A stretch of DNA of 13,078 nt from contig DASXPG010000115.1 in NCBI GenBank assembly GCA_036493755.1, forward strand, positions 1 through 13,078, written 5' to 3'. Below the pieces are notes generated by a model, which saw nothing but the letters and a program-made list of their open reading frames with translations, did not search any database and was not told the DNA's origin. The translations under genes were made by a program, and so were the position numbers. Of this stretch, positions 7,270-13,078 are shown piece by piece. The stretch's first letter is position 1. Every line of letters begins with the position of its first letter. The DNA comes from DASXPG01 sp036493755 (GTDB taxonomy: Bacteria > Gemmatimonadota > Gemmatimonadetes > Gemmatimonadales > JACORV01).

Positions 7270-8219
7270 GTCTCGCCAACGGCCGCGCCGCGGTGGATGT
7301 CAGCGTGCTCGTGCCGGCCAAGGACGAGGCCGAAAACCTGCCGGAGTTCGTCAGGCAGTGCGAGGCCGCCTTCAAGGACACCAATTTTCGCGCCGAGGTC
7401 GTCATCGTGGACGACGGCAGCGCCGACGACAGCCAGGCCGTCCTCGAGAAGCTCGCCGCCCAGTATCCTTTCGTGCACGTCGAGCGGCATCGCACCCGCC
7501 AGGGGATCACCGAGGCGCTGCGTACCGCCGGCATCGTCGCGCGCGGGAAGGTGTTCGTCTTCTATCCCGCCGACCTGCAATTCCTGCCGGCCGAGATTCC
7601 CGGGCTGGTCGAGCCGATCCTGGCGGACCAGGCCGACCTCGTCACCGGGGCGAAGCAGGGCGTCTACGAAAAGGCCTTCGTCTCGAATATCTACAACGGC
7701 CTGTGCCGCCGGCTCTTCGGCGTGAACGTCACCGACCTCAACTCGGTCAAGGCGTACCGGCGCGAGATCATGGAGTTCGTGCCGATGCGCCCCGACTGGC
7801 ACCGCTACTTCGCGGTGGTGGCGAGCACCGAGGGCTTCAGGCTCACCGAGCGCCCGGTCACGCTGCACCCGCGCCAGCACGGCGCCAGCAAGTTCGGCAA
7901 GGGACGCATCGCCATCGGCGTGATGGACCTTCTTTCGGTCTGGTTCCTGCTCAAGTACGGGCGCAAGCCGATGCTCTTCTTCGGCGTTCTGGGCACCATC
8001 CTCTTCGGGCTGGGGTTCCTGTCGGGCGTGGTCGCGCTGGTGGTGCGCTTCGGCTTCGGCATCGGCTTCCGTCCACTGCTCAACCTGATCGAGACGCTGG
8101 TCATCAGCGGCATCGCGCTCTTCGGTTTCGGCTTCCTCGGTGAAATTCTCGCCGGCCAGCGCGAAGAGGTCCGCGAGGTACATCGCCAGCTTCGCGACCT
8201 CCAGCACCGGTCCCGGTGA
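7266..8219 (+). CDS. Membrane-anchored family 2 glycosyltransferase (DPM1/GtrB-like)
   Basis: Probably transfers a sugar from an NDP-sugar or to a polyprenyl phosphate at the inner-membrane face; donor and acceptor are unknown. The 317-residue protein has a GT-A domain (about 10-215) with VSVLVPAKDEAENLPEFV, EVVIVDDGS (Asp49-Asp50) and GITEALRTA. Two hydrophobic helices follow (about 236-260 and 270-294), then a charged tail (EEVREVHRQLRDL). This layout resembles DPM1, GtrB and ArnC. The usual DAD/DxD metal motif reads YPADLQ (100-105), so the first Asp is Pro and only Asp103 remains. It starts as ATGA on the rpoN stop, so it probably belongs to the same transcript; 47 bases without a clear signal follow before the next gene. 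Confidence 0.87.
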   Translation: MSLANGRAAVDVSVLVPAKDEAENLPEFVRQCEAAFKDTNFRAEVVIVDDGSADDSQAVLEKLAAQYPFVHVERHRTRQGITEALRTAGIVARGKVFVFYPADLQFLPAEIPGLVEPILADQADLVTGAKQGVYEKAFVSNIYNGLCRRLFGVNVTDLNSVKAYRREIMEFVPMRPDWHRYFAVVASTEGFRLTERPVTLHPRQHGASKFGKGRIAIGVMDLLSVWFLLKYGRKPMLFFGVLGTILFGLGFLSGVVALVVRFGFGIGFRPLLNLIETLVISGIALFGFGFLGEILAGQREEVREVHRQLRDLQHRSR

Positions 8220-8266
8220 CCGGCCGCTTCTTTCGCCGCTCGTCCTTCGCTTCTCGCCGGTAGACC

Positions 8267-9442
8267 ATGCGCGTCGTCATGGTGTCACACCTCTTCCCGC
8301 GTGCCGAGGAAGATGTGGCCGGCGCCTCGATCTGGCGGCTGGCCGAGGCCATTGCCCGGCGCGGACACGAGGTGACGGTCGTGGCACCCAGCGACCGCGG
8401 TGACGTCGGCGAGAGCAAGCTCGGCGAGGTGAGTGTGCGGCGGGTTCGTTATGCGCGTGCCGCGCGCGAGACGCTGGCGTATCGGGGCTCCGTGCGACCC
8501 TTCCGCGATCCATTCACCGCGGTGTCGTACGGCAGCCTGATCTGGACCATGGCGCGCGCCACCGGCGATGCCGTCAAGCAGGTTCATGCGCAGGTCATCC
8601 ACGCCCATTTCGCCCTGCCGTCGGGGCTCGCCGTGCGCCTTGCCGCGCGCGCCGGCCGGCCCTACGTGGTCACGCTGCACGAGGGCGAGGAGACCCAGAT
8701 GCGCCGCGTACCGGGCGGCCGCCGCCTCACGGCGTGGGTGCTCGAAGGGGCGGGGACGCTCACCGCGGTGACGTCCGCGATCGCGGCGCAGGGCGCCGAG
8801 CTGATCGGCGCGCCGCGCGAGCGCTTCACCGTCACGCCGATGCCGATCGCACTCGGGCTCACGGCGCACCCCGATTCGGCGCGGTCCGGCGCGATTTTCG
8901 TCGGCCGGCTGGAGCGCGCGTCGCGCGTCGACCGGATGCTGGATGCGCTCGCCGAAGTGAAGCGGCGCGGCCGCCTCATCGATGTGACGATCGTCGGCGA
9001 CGGCGCGGAGCGCGCGGCACTCAAGGCTCGCGCCATCTCCCTCGGCCTCAACGCCGACTTCTCCGGCTATCTCGATCCCGGCGAGTTGTCGCGCCGGATG
9101 CGCGACAAGCGCCTGCTGATTCTGCCGGCCGTCGATGATGAGGCGGGGACGGTTGTCGCCGAAGCCCTGACCCACGGCGTGCCGATCGTCGCCGCGCGGG
9201 GCGGGGCGATGAGCGATCTCTTTCTCGACCCCGACGCCGGCCTGCTCCTGTCGGAAACCGACATATCGTCGTTCGCCGACGCCATCCGCGCGGTTGCCGA
9301 GGGTGACCGGTTCACCGTCGGTGCCCAGCGCGCCGGCCGGGTACTGGTCGAGCGGCGCTCGCCGGAAAAGCTGGCGCAACAGTGGGAAGCGATCTACACC
9401 AAGGCGCGCGCCGCCGGAACACGCGCGTCGGTGGCCGGCTGA
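8267..9442 (+). CDS. Family 4 (GT-B) glycosyltransferase
   Basis: Probably adds a sugar to a cell-surface glycan or LPS; substrate unknown. The 391-residue protein has the GT-B two-domain plan. The N-terminal half has VVMVSHLFPRAEEDVAGASIW, AEAIARRGHEVTVVAP and HAHFALPSGLAVRLAARAGRP. The C-terminal nucleotide-binding half has IFVGRLE, VTIVGDGAERAAL and AVDDEAGTVVAEALTHGVPIVA. In the usual E-x7-E motif the first acid is Asp291 and the second is Glu299, and the Lys usually found after the GRL segment is missing (ERASRVDRM). ATG 8267 gives a normal GT4 N terminus but has no evident Shine-Dalgarno sequence. The gene ends in a one-base TGATG overlap with the flippase-like gene, so the two are probably co-translated. 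Confidence 0.87.
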   Translation: MRVVMVSHLFPRAEEDVAGASIWRLAEAIARRGHEVTVVAPSDRGDVGESKLGEVSVRRVRYARAARETLAYRGSVRPFRDPFTAVSYGSLIWTMARATGDAVKQVHAQVIHAHFALPSGLAVRLAARAGRPYVVTLHEGEETQMRRVPGGRRLTAWVLEGAGTLTAVTSAIAAQGAELIGAPRERFTVTPMPIALGLTAHPDSARSGAIFVGRLERASRVDRMLDALAEVKRRGRLIDVTIVGDGAERAALKARAISLGLNADFSGYLDPGELSRRMRDKRLLILPAVDDEAGTVVAEALTHGVPIVAARGGAMSDLFLDPDAGLLLSETDISSFADAIRAVAEGDRFTVGAQRAGRVLVERRSPEKLAQQWEAIYTKARAAGTRASVAG

Positions 9443-10377
9443 TGCGCCGACTCTGGCTGGCGGTGCAGATCCTGGCAGCCGCGGCCGTCGCCTGGTTTGT
9501 CGGCTCATCCGTCGTGAAAAACTGGGGGGCGCTGCGCGAATCGCGCGGCATCATCCATCTCGATCCGATCGCGCTGGCTGTTTCGGCGGCGATCATCCTC
9601 GCGGCCTATGCGTTCCTGATTTCGGCCTGGCGCGCGGTGCTCATGGGGTGGAACGAGAAGCTGCGCTATCTCGCCGCGGCGCGAATCTGGAGCCTCTCGA
9701 ACCTGGCGCGATATGTCCCCGGAAGGATCTGGCAGATCGCCGGCATGGCTGCCATGGCCCGCCGCGCCGGCGTGTCTCCATGGGCGGCGGCCGGCTCGGC
9801 GGTCGTCGTTCAACTCCTCGCCATCGCGACCGGCGCGCTCGTCACCGGCATCGCCGCGCCGCAAGCCGGGCAGGGAATTCTCATCGCCGCTGCGGGCCTC
9901 GGCGCGGCGGCGGTCGCGGCATTTCTCGCCTGGCCTCCCGCCGTTCAGCTCCTGAGCCAGACGCTGGTACGGCTGACCGGGAAGGAAATCCGGATCGAGC
10001 CGGTCCGGGCCGGCCCGCTCCTGATGTCGATGATCGTCACGACCCTGGGGTGGATCGCCTACGGTATCGCGCTCTACTTTTTCATCCAGGGAATGCTGGG
10101 CGAGCCGCTGCTGCCGCTCGTGCGGTGCATCGGTGTCTTTACCGCGAGTTACCTGGTGGGGCTGATCATCGTCTTCACGCCGGGCGGGCTCGGGGTACGC
10201 GAGGGGACGATGTACATACTGTTGAAGGAGCCGCTGGGACCGGCGGCGGCCCTCGTCATCACCTTCGGATCGCGGATTCTGCTGACATCGACGGAGCTGA
10301 TTGCCGCGGCACTGGCGATGGCGCTGACGCCGCGCCTTGCGGCCGAGGTACGGACGCCGGAAAGTCCGCCCGCCTAG
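9442..10377 (+). CDS. Flippase-like integral membrane protein (LPG synthase TM-domain family)
   Basis: Belongs to the membrane family that includes the transmembrane part of lysylphosphatidylglycerol synthase MprF and the AglD-type proteins. Members are thought to move or help synthesise lipid-linked molecules; the substrate here is unknown. The 311-residue protein has about seven or eight hydrophobic segments (roughly 5-25, 42-65, 115-135, 145-165, 195-215, 228-246, 265-295). The family hallmarks are LARYVPGRIWQIAG (89-101) and FTPGGLGVREG (245-255). There is no soluble aminoacyltransferase domain, so it cannot be a full MprF. The one-base overlap with the GT4 gene suggests a sugar lipid as cargo (inference). 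The TAG stop shares CTAG with the stop of the converging gene, so there is no room for a terminator between them. Confidence 0.87.
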   Translation: MRRLWLAVQILAAAAVAWFVGSSVVKNWGALRESRGIIHLDPIALAVSAAIILAAYAFLISAWRAVLMGWNEKLRYLAAARIWSLSNLARYVPGRIWQIAGMAAMARRAGVSPWAAAGSAVVVQLLAIATGALVTGIAAPQAGQGILIAAAGLGAAAVAAFLAWPPAVQLLSQTLVRLTGKEIRIEPVRAGPLLMSMIVTTLGWIAYGIALYFFIQGMLGEPLLPLVRCIGVFTASYLVGLIIVFTPGGLGVREGTMYILLKEPLGPAAALVITFGSRILLTSTELIAAALAMALTPRLAAEVRTPESPPA

Positions 10378-11084
10378 GACTGCTCCAGCAGGGGCAGGAT
10401 TTCCTCTTCCTTCAGCATCGCCTCGAAGTTTTCCCGAGTCTCCAGGGCCCGCCAGAATTCCTCGATCTTGTAGGCCGCGACCCGGCCGCCGCCGGCGCGC
10501 ACTCGGTCGGCGAGCTGGGGCATGGTCATCACCGCGTCGTCGGGAATGAGGGCCGCGGCTTCGGGCGACACGCAGTAGATCCCGGCGCTCACCGGATTCA
10601 CGTACGAGGGCTTCTCGACGATCCCCGTCACCAGGTCACCGTCGAGCTGGAGCACGCCGAACTGGCTGGTCCAGGTGTGCTGGATGTAGCCGATGGTGAG
10701 CTGCGCCTTCTTCTCCGTGTGGAACTGCGCCAGCCGGCCGAAATCGAGCCGGGTCACGATGTCGCCGTTCATCGCGAAGAAGGGCTCACCCTTGTCGAGC
10801 TTGCCCCGGCAGAGGGCCAGCGGGCCCGCGGTGCCTAACGGTTTTTCCTCGGTGACGTAGTCGATGCGCACGCCGAAGCGGCTGCCGTCGCCGCAATAGG
10901 CGCGGATCAGCTCGGCCTGGTAGCCCAGCGCGAGAATGATGTCGTTGACCTTGCATCGCGCCAGCTGCTGGATGATGTAGTTGAGCAGGGGCCGGTCGCC
11001 CAGCGGCAGCAGCGGCTTGGGAACGGTGAAGGTGTAGGGACGCAGCCGGTTGCCCTGGCCGCCGGCGAGCACCACCGCCTTCAT
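10374..11084 (-). CDS. Sugar-phosphate nucleotidyltransferase (NDP-sugar pyrophosphorylase family)
   Basis: Makes an NDP-sugar from NTP and a sugar-1-phosphate; base and sugar cannot be read with confidence. The 236-residue protein consists of the catalytic Rossmann-like domain only, without a left-handed helix tail. It has AGGQGNRLRPYT (7-18), VPKP with Lys23, LGTAGPL (83-89), MNGD with metal ligand Asp108, and VEKP (156-159). The usual WxDxGT metal motif reads FWRALET (210-216); Glu215 may replace the Asp, as in the FWxxMDT form of RfbF-type cytidylyltransferases. ATG 11084 overlaps the stop of the SDR gene as ATGA and starts directly at MKAVVLAGG; a start at 11132 would add 16 residues without family sequence. 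Leu83 is a TTA codon inside octamer copy 3. Confidence 0.88.
   Translation of the reverse strand: MKAVVLAGGQGNRLRPYTFTVPKPLLPLGDRPLLNYIIQQLARCKVNDIILALGYQAELIRAYCGDGSRFGVRIDYVTEEKPLGTAGPLALCRGKLDKGEPFFAMNGDIVTRLDFGRLAQFHTEKKAQLTIGYIQHTWTSQFGVLQLDGDLVTGIVEKPSYVNPVSAGIYCVSPEAAALIPDDAVMTMPQLADRVRAGGGRVAAYKIEEFWRALETRENFEAMLKEEEILPLLEQS
10833..10840 (-). repeat. CGTTAGGC octamer, copy 3 (in the nucleotidyltransferase gene)
   Basis: Reads GCCTAACG on the plus strand and CGTTAGGC on the coding strand, supplying TTA Leu83 and Gly84. This is the same Leu-Gly reading (TTA GGC) as in kdsD. Confidence 0.5.
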
Positions 11085-12070
11085 ATCGCGTACGCCTCGG
11101 GCTTGTAGGCATCGAGGTGCTGCGAGATCCACGCGACCGTCCGCTTGATCCCTTCTTCGAACGTCACCGTCGGCTTGTAGCCCAGCAGCTCGCCCGCGCG
11201 GGTGATGTCGGCGCAGAGCCGGGAGACTTCGCTCTGCTCGGGCCGCAGCCGCGCGTCATCGCGCTCGATCGGGACGTCTCGGCCCACCGCCTTGATGATC
11301 GTGGTGATCGCGTCGGCGATGCTGATCTCGCGGCCGGTGCCGATGTTGATCACCTGGCCGACCGACTTCGGCGACTCGGCGGCGAGGAGGAAGCCGCGCA
11401 CCGTGTCCTCCACGTACGTGAAATCGCGCGTCGTCGTCGTCGTGCCGATGCGCACCTTGGCGCCGGAAAGCGCCTGGGTGATCACCGTCGGGATCACCGC
11501 CCGCGCCGACTGCCGGGGGCCGAAGGTATTGAAGGGCCGCACCACTGCCACCGGAAGCCCGAAGGCGTAGTGATAGCTCAGGGCGATGTTGTCGGTGCCG
11601 ATCTTGCTGGCCGAATAGGGCGACTGAGGCTGGAGGACGTGGGTTTCGGGAATCGGTACCTGCCGCGCCGAGCCGTAGACTTCGCTGGTCGAGGTCTGGA
11701 CCATCCGCTCGACCCCCAGCTCGCGGGCCACGCCGAGGACGTTCAGCGTGGAGAGGACGTTGTTCAGCACCGCGTCGTGGGGATTGGCGTAGGAATAGGG
11801 AATGCCGACGAAGGCGGCCAGGTGAAATATCACCTCGGCACCGCCCAGTGCCTGACGAGTGGCTTCCATGTCGGTGAGGTCGAGCCGCTGGATCTTCAGG
11901 CTCTCGCGGACCTGGGGGTCGACATAGCGCAGGTTGCCGTCGTCGCCGCGGGAATTGTACCGGACCACGGCCGTGACCTCGGCGCCCTGCCTGACCAGCG
12001 CCTCCACCAGGTGGCTTCCGATGAAGCCGCCCGCTCCCGTGACCGCCACCCGCTTGCCCTTCCACGCCAT
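11081..12070 (-). CDS. NAD-dependent epimerase/dehydratase, LegB-like extended SDR
   Basis: Likely an NDP-sugar 4,6-dehydratase or epimerase supplying an unusual sugar for a surface glycan. The 329-residue extended SDR has NAD-binding TGAGGFIGSH (11-20), TSTSEVYG (126-133), in which Glu130 would serve as a dehydratase acid/base, and YSASK with Tyr152 and Lys156. RPFNTFGPRQSARAVIPTVI and TTTRDFTYVEDTVRGF follow. Together with an early YNS stretch, these resemble the LegB-type (GDP-GlcNAc 4,6-dehydratase) group; that substrate is only a guess. The start has GAGGCGG six bases upstream. Its stop overlaps the nucleotidyltransferase start as ATGA, so the two form one unit, probably transcribed from the divergent region at 12071-12223. 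Confidence 0.9.
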   Translation of the reverse strand: MAWKGKRVAVTGAGGFIGSHLVEALVRQGAEVTAVVRYNSRGDDGNLRYVDPQVRESLKIQRLDLTDMEATRQALGGAEVIFHLAAFVGIPYSYANPHDAVLNNVLSTLNVLGVARELGVERMVQTSTSEVYGSARQVPIPETHVLQPQSPYSASKIGTDNIALSYHYAFGLPVAVVRPFNTFGPRQSARAVIPTVITQALSGAKVRIGTTTTTRDFTYVEDTVRGFLLAAESPKSVGQVINIGTGREISIADAITTIIKAVGRDVPIERDDARLRPEQSEVSRLCADITRAGELLGYKPTVTFEEGIKRTVAWISQHLDAYKPEAYAI

Positions 12071-12076
12071 GAAAAA

Positions 12077-12083
12077 CCGCCTC
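12077..12083 (-). promoter_or_regulatory. Ribosome binding site of the SDR gene
   Basis: GAGGCGG on the minus strand, six bases before the ATG at 12070. It fixes the first gene of the minus-strand unit. Confidence 0.65.
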
Positions 12084-12204
12084 GAGCCGATGAGTGAATG
12101 CCGGAGGGCAAAATACCGGTCCTGCCGAAGCTTGCGCCACTCGCAGCCGCCAGGAGGCCAAAGTCACAGGGAACCGTGGCCACGCCGGGGAATATCAAGA
12201 AATG

Positions 12205-12212
12205 GCCTAACG
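12205..12212 (-). repeat. CGTTAGGC octamer, copy 4 (upstream of the lipoprotein gene)
   Basis: Reads GCCTAACG on the plus strand. It is the only non-coding copy and lies 11 bases before the ATG at 12224, just upstream of its ribosome binding site. Confidence 0.5.
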
Positions 12213-12213
12213 T

Positions 12214-12218
12214 GGAGA
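12214..12218 (+). promoter_or_regulatory. Ribosome binding site of the lipoprotein gene
   Basis: GGAGA five bases before the ATG at 12224. It supports this start, which also places a signal peptide directly at the N terminus. Confidence 0.65.
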
Positions 12219-12223
12219 ATCCG

Positions 12224-13078
12224 ATGCCAACTATTGTTCGCCCTCTCGCGCTCGCGCTCGCGCTCGCGGGGGCCGCCTGTACCTCCAAATCCGATACAAC
12301 GCAGCCGAATTCCAGCCAGGCGCGAATCCTGCTTTCGCCGCGGACCATGAGCCTGACCGTTGGCGACTCCATCCAGCTCTTCGTGATCGTATTGAGCGCC
12401 GACAGCCAGGTCCTGGATACAGCCCAGATCACCTACGGCTCGAGCGACAGCACGGTGGCGTCCGTGGATGCCGGCGGAATGATCCACGCCCGCGCCGGTG
12501 GACAGGCCACCATAACGGTCCACAGCAACAACGCCAGCGGAACACTCGCCGTCTCGGTTTCAGGACCGGTGCCACAGGATGCACGCACCCTGATAAGTGG
12601 CCGGGTGTTCGGAGCGGCGGTGTCGAGTACCGGCGTGGCCTACGTGACCCAACCCGACCTGGGCCTGGTACTGAGGGTCAACATGTCGACCCACCAGGTC
12701 ACGGACACCATCGCTCTCAACACCAACCTGCCGACCTCGGTGACGTTCGACAACGCCGGCAACCGCGCCTACGTGGGCAACCAGGACGGCGGCAGCGTCA
12801 GCGTCATCGACGTGCCCACAAATACGGTGACGGCTACGATCAGCCTGCCCGCGTACACGATAACCTCGGTATTGGTCTTGCCGGCCGACACGATGCTCCT
12901 GGTGGGCACCTCGGGCGCGCTTTACTACGTTCGCATCCCCTCGAATACTGTCGTGGACTCGGTGATGCTGAACGGCGTCGCCAACGCCATGGTGGTCCGG
13001 GACGGCCAGGCCTACCTCAATTCCGTATTCACCGGGGCGATCCATGTCGTGAACCTGGCCACCCGCCAGGTCGTCGAT
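12224..13078 (+). CDS. Partial lipoprotein with Big_2 domain and YVTN-type beta-propeller repeats
   Basis: This is the 5' part of a secreted or surface protein; 285 codons are visible with no stop before the window ends. Residues 1-18 form a signal peptide with a Leu-Ala repeat, followed by a probable lipobox (GAAC, Cys19). The -3 residue is Gly, not the usual Leu, so lipidation is likely but not certain. A Ser/Thr/Asn linker leads to a bacterial Ig-like Big_2 domain (about 34-112) with LSPRTMSLTVGDSIQL, SSDSTVASVDAGGMIHARAGG and ATITV. From about residue 120, repeats such as GNRAYVGNQDGGSVSVIDV and NTVTATISLP are typical of YVTN beta-propellers. Function is unknown; adhesion or surface binding is plausible. 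It is divergent from the SDR gene and probably not part of the LPS operon. Confidence 0.85.
   Translation, partial: MPTIVRPLALALALAGAACTSKSDTTQPNSSQARILLSPRTMSLTVGDSIQLFVIVLSADSQVLDTAQITYGSSDSTVASVDAGGMIHARAGGQATITVHSNNASGTLAVSVSGPVPQDARTLISGRVFGAAVSSTGVAYVTQPDLGLVLRVNMSTHQVTDTIALNTNLPTSVTFDNAGNRAYVGNQDGGSVSVIDVPTNTVTATISLPAYTITSVLVLPADTMLLVGTSGALYYVRIPSNTVVDSVMLNGVANAMVVRDGQAYLNSVFTGAIHVVNLATRQVVD
12245..12268 (+). repeat. Four tandem CTCGCG hexamers in a signal peptide
   Basis: Four exact hexamers encode Leu-Ala four times (residues 8-15), the hydrophobic core of the signal peptide. Slippage by whole units would lengthen or shorten the core by two residues without shifting the frame. Confidence 0.75.

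Larger units (their letters stand above)
12071..12223. promoter_or_regulatory. Divergent intergenic region
   Basis: These 153 bases separate the minus-strand NDP-sugar unit from the plus-strand lipoprotein gene and should hold promoters for both. I could not find convincing -35/-10 or -24/-12 pairs. It contains the perfect ten-base dyad CGTGGCCACG (12175-12184), a possible operator, and octamer copy 4 close to the lipoprotein start. It is visibly more AT-rich in places (for example GAATATCAAGAAATGG) than the genes around it. Confidence 0.5.

Noticed and set aside
8220..8266. Gap between the GT2 and GT4 genes as a promoter or terminator
   Set aside because: Only 47 bases, with no stable hairpin, T-run, promoter pair or Shine-Dalgarno sequence that I can see.
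8285..9508. 407-codon minus-strand frame opposite the GT4 gene
   Set aside because: Arg-rich shadow; the plus strand has clear GT-B motifs and overlaps the next gene.

Overview
The window is GC-rich DNA, almost fully coding, from a diderm bacterium that makes lipopolysaccharide. It carries Kdo synthesis genes, the Lpt export genes and sigma-54 in one packed operon. High GC, the enlarged OstA/LptA-like protein, the Big_2/beta-propeller lipoprotein and a recurring CGTTAGGC word would fit Gemmatimonadota or a relative. That placement is inference and needs a marker gene or a database search.

Region 1 (23-2371) makes Kdo and its precursors: kdsA (Kdo-8-P synthase), kdsC (Kdo-8-P phosphatase) and kdsD (arabinose-5-P isomerase). 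Region 2 (2368-5806) holds lptC, a long lptA/ostA-like gene and lptB, which form the inner-membrane motor side and periplasmic bridge of LPS export. Region 3 (5803-7269) is rpoN, in its common place next to lptB. Region 4 (7266-10377) holds a membrane-anchored GT2 glycosyltransferase, a GT4 glycosyltransferase and a flippase-like membrane protein, probably acting on envelope glycans. From kdsA to the GT2 gene nearly every stop codon overlaps the next start, which points to one translationally coupled transcript. The exception is kdsD/lptC, where a 131-bp imperfect palindrome covers the junction.

Region 5 (10374-12070, minus strand) is a two-gene NDP-sugar unit: a LegB-like SDR dehydratase/epimerase followed by a sugar nucleotidyltransferase. 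It converges on the flippase-like gene, and both stop codons share one CTAG. Region 6 (12071-12223) is the only real intergenic gap, a divergent promoter region. Region 7 (12224 to the window end) is the 5' part of a lipoprotein gene with a Big_2 domain and beta-propeller repeats; it runs off the window.

The most unusual sequence signals are: (a) three tandem heptamers forming a G-quadruplex-type motif inside the active-site loop region of kdsA; (b) the palindrome that carries both possible lptC starts; (c) an unrecognised ~145-residue extension at the N terminus of LptB; (d) an octamer, CGTTAGGC/GCCTAACG, seen four times and containing two of the three TTA leucine codons in the complete genes. 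No RNA genes, CRISPR arrays, insertion sequences or phage genes were seen.
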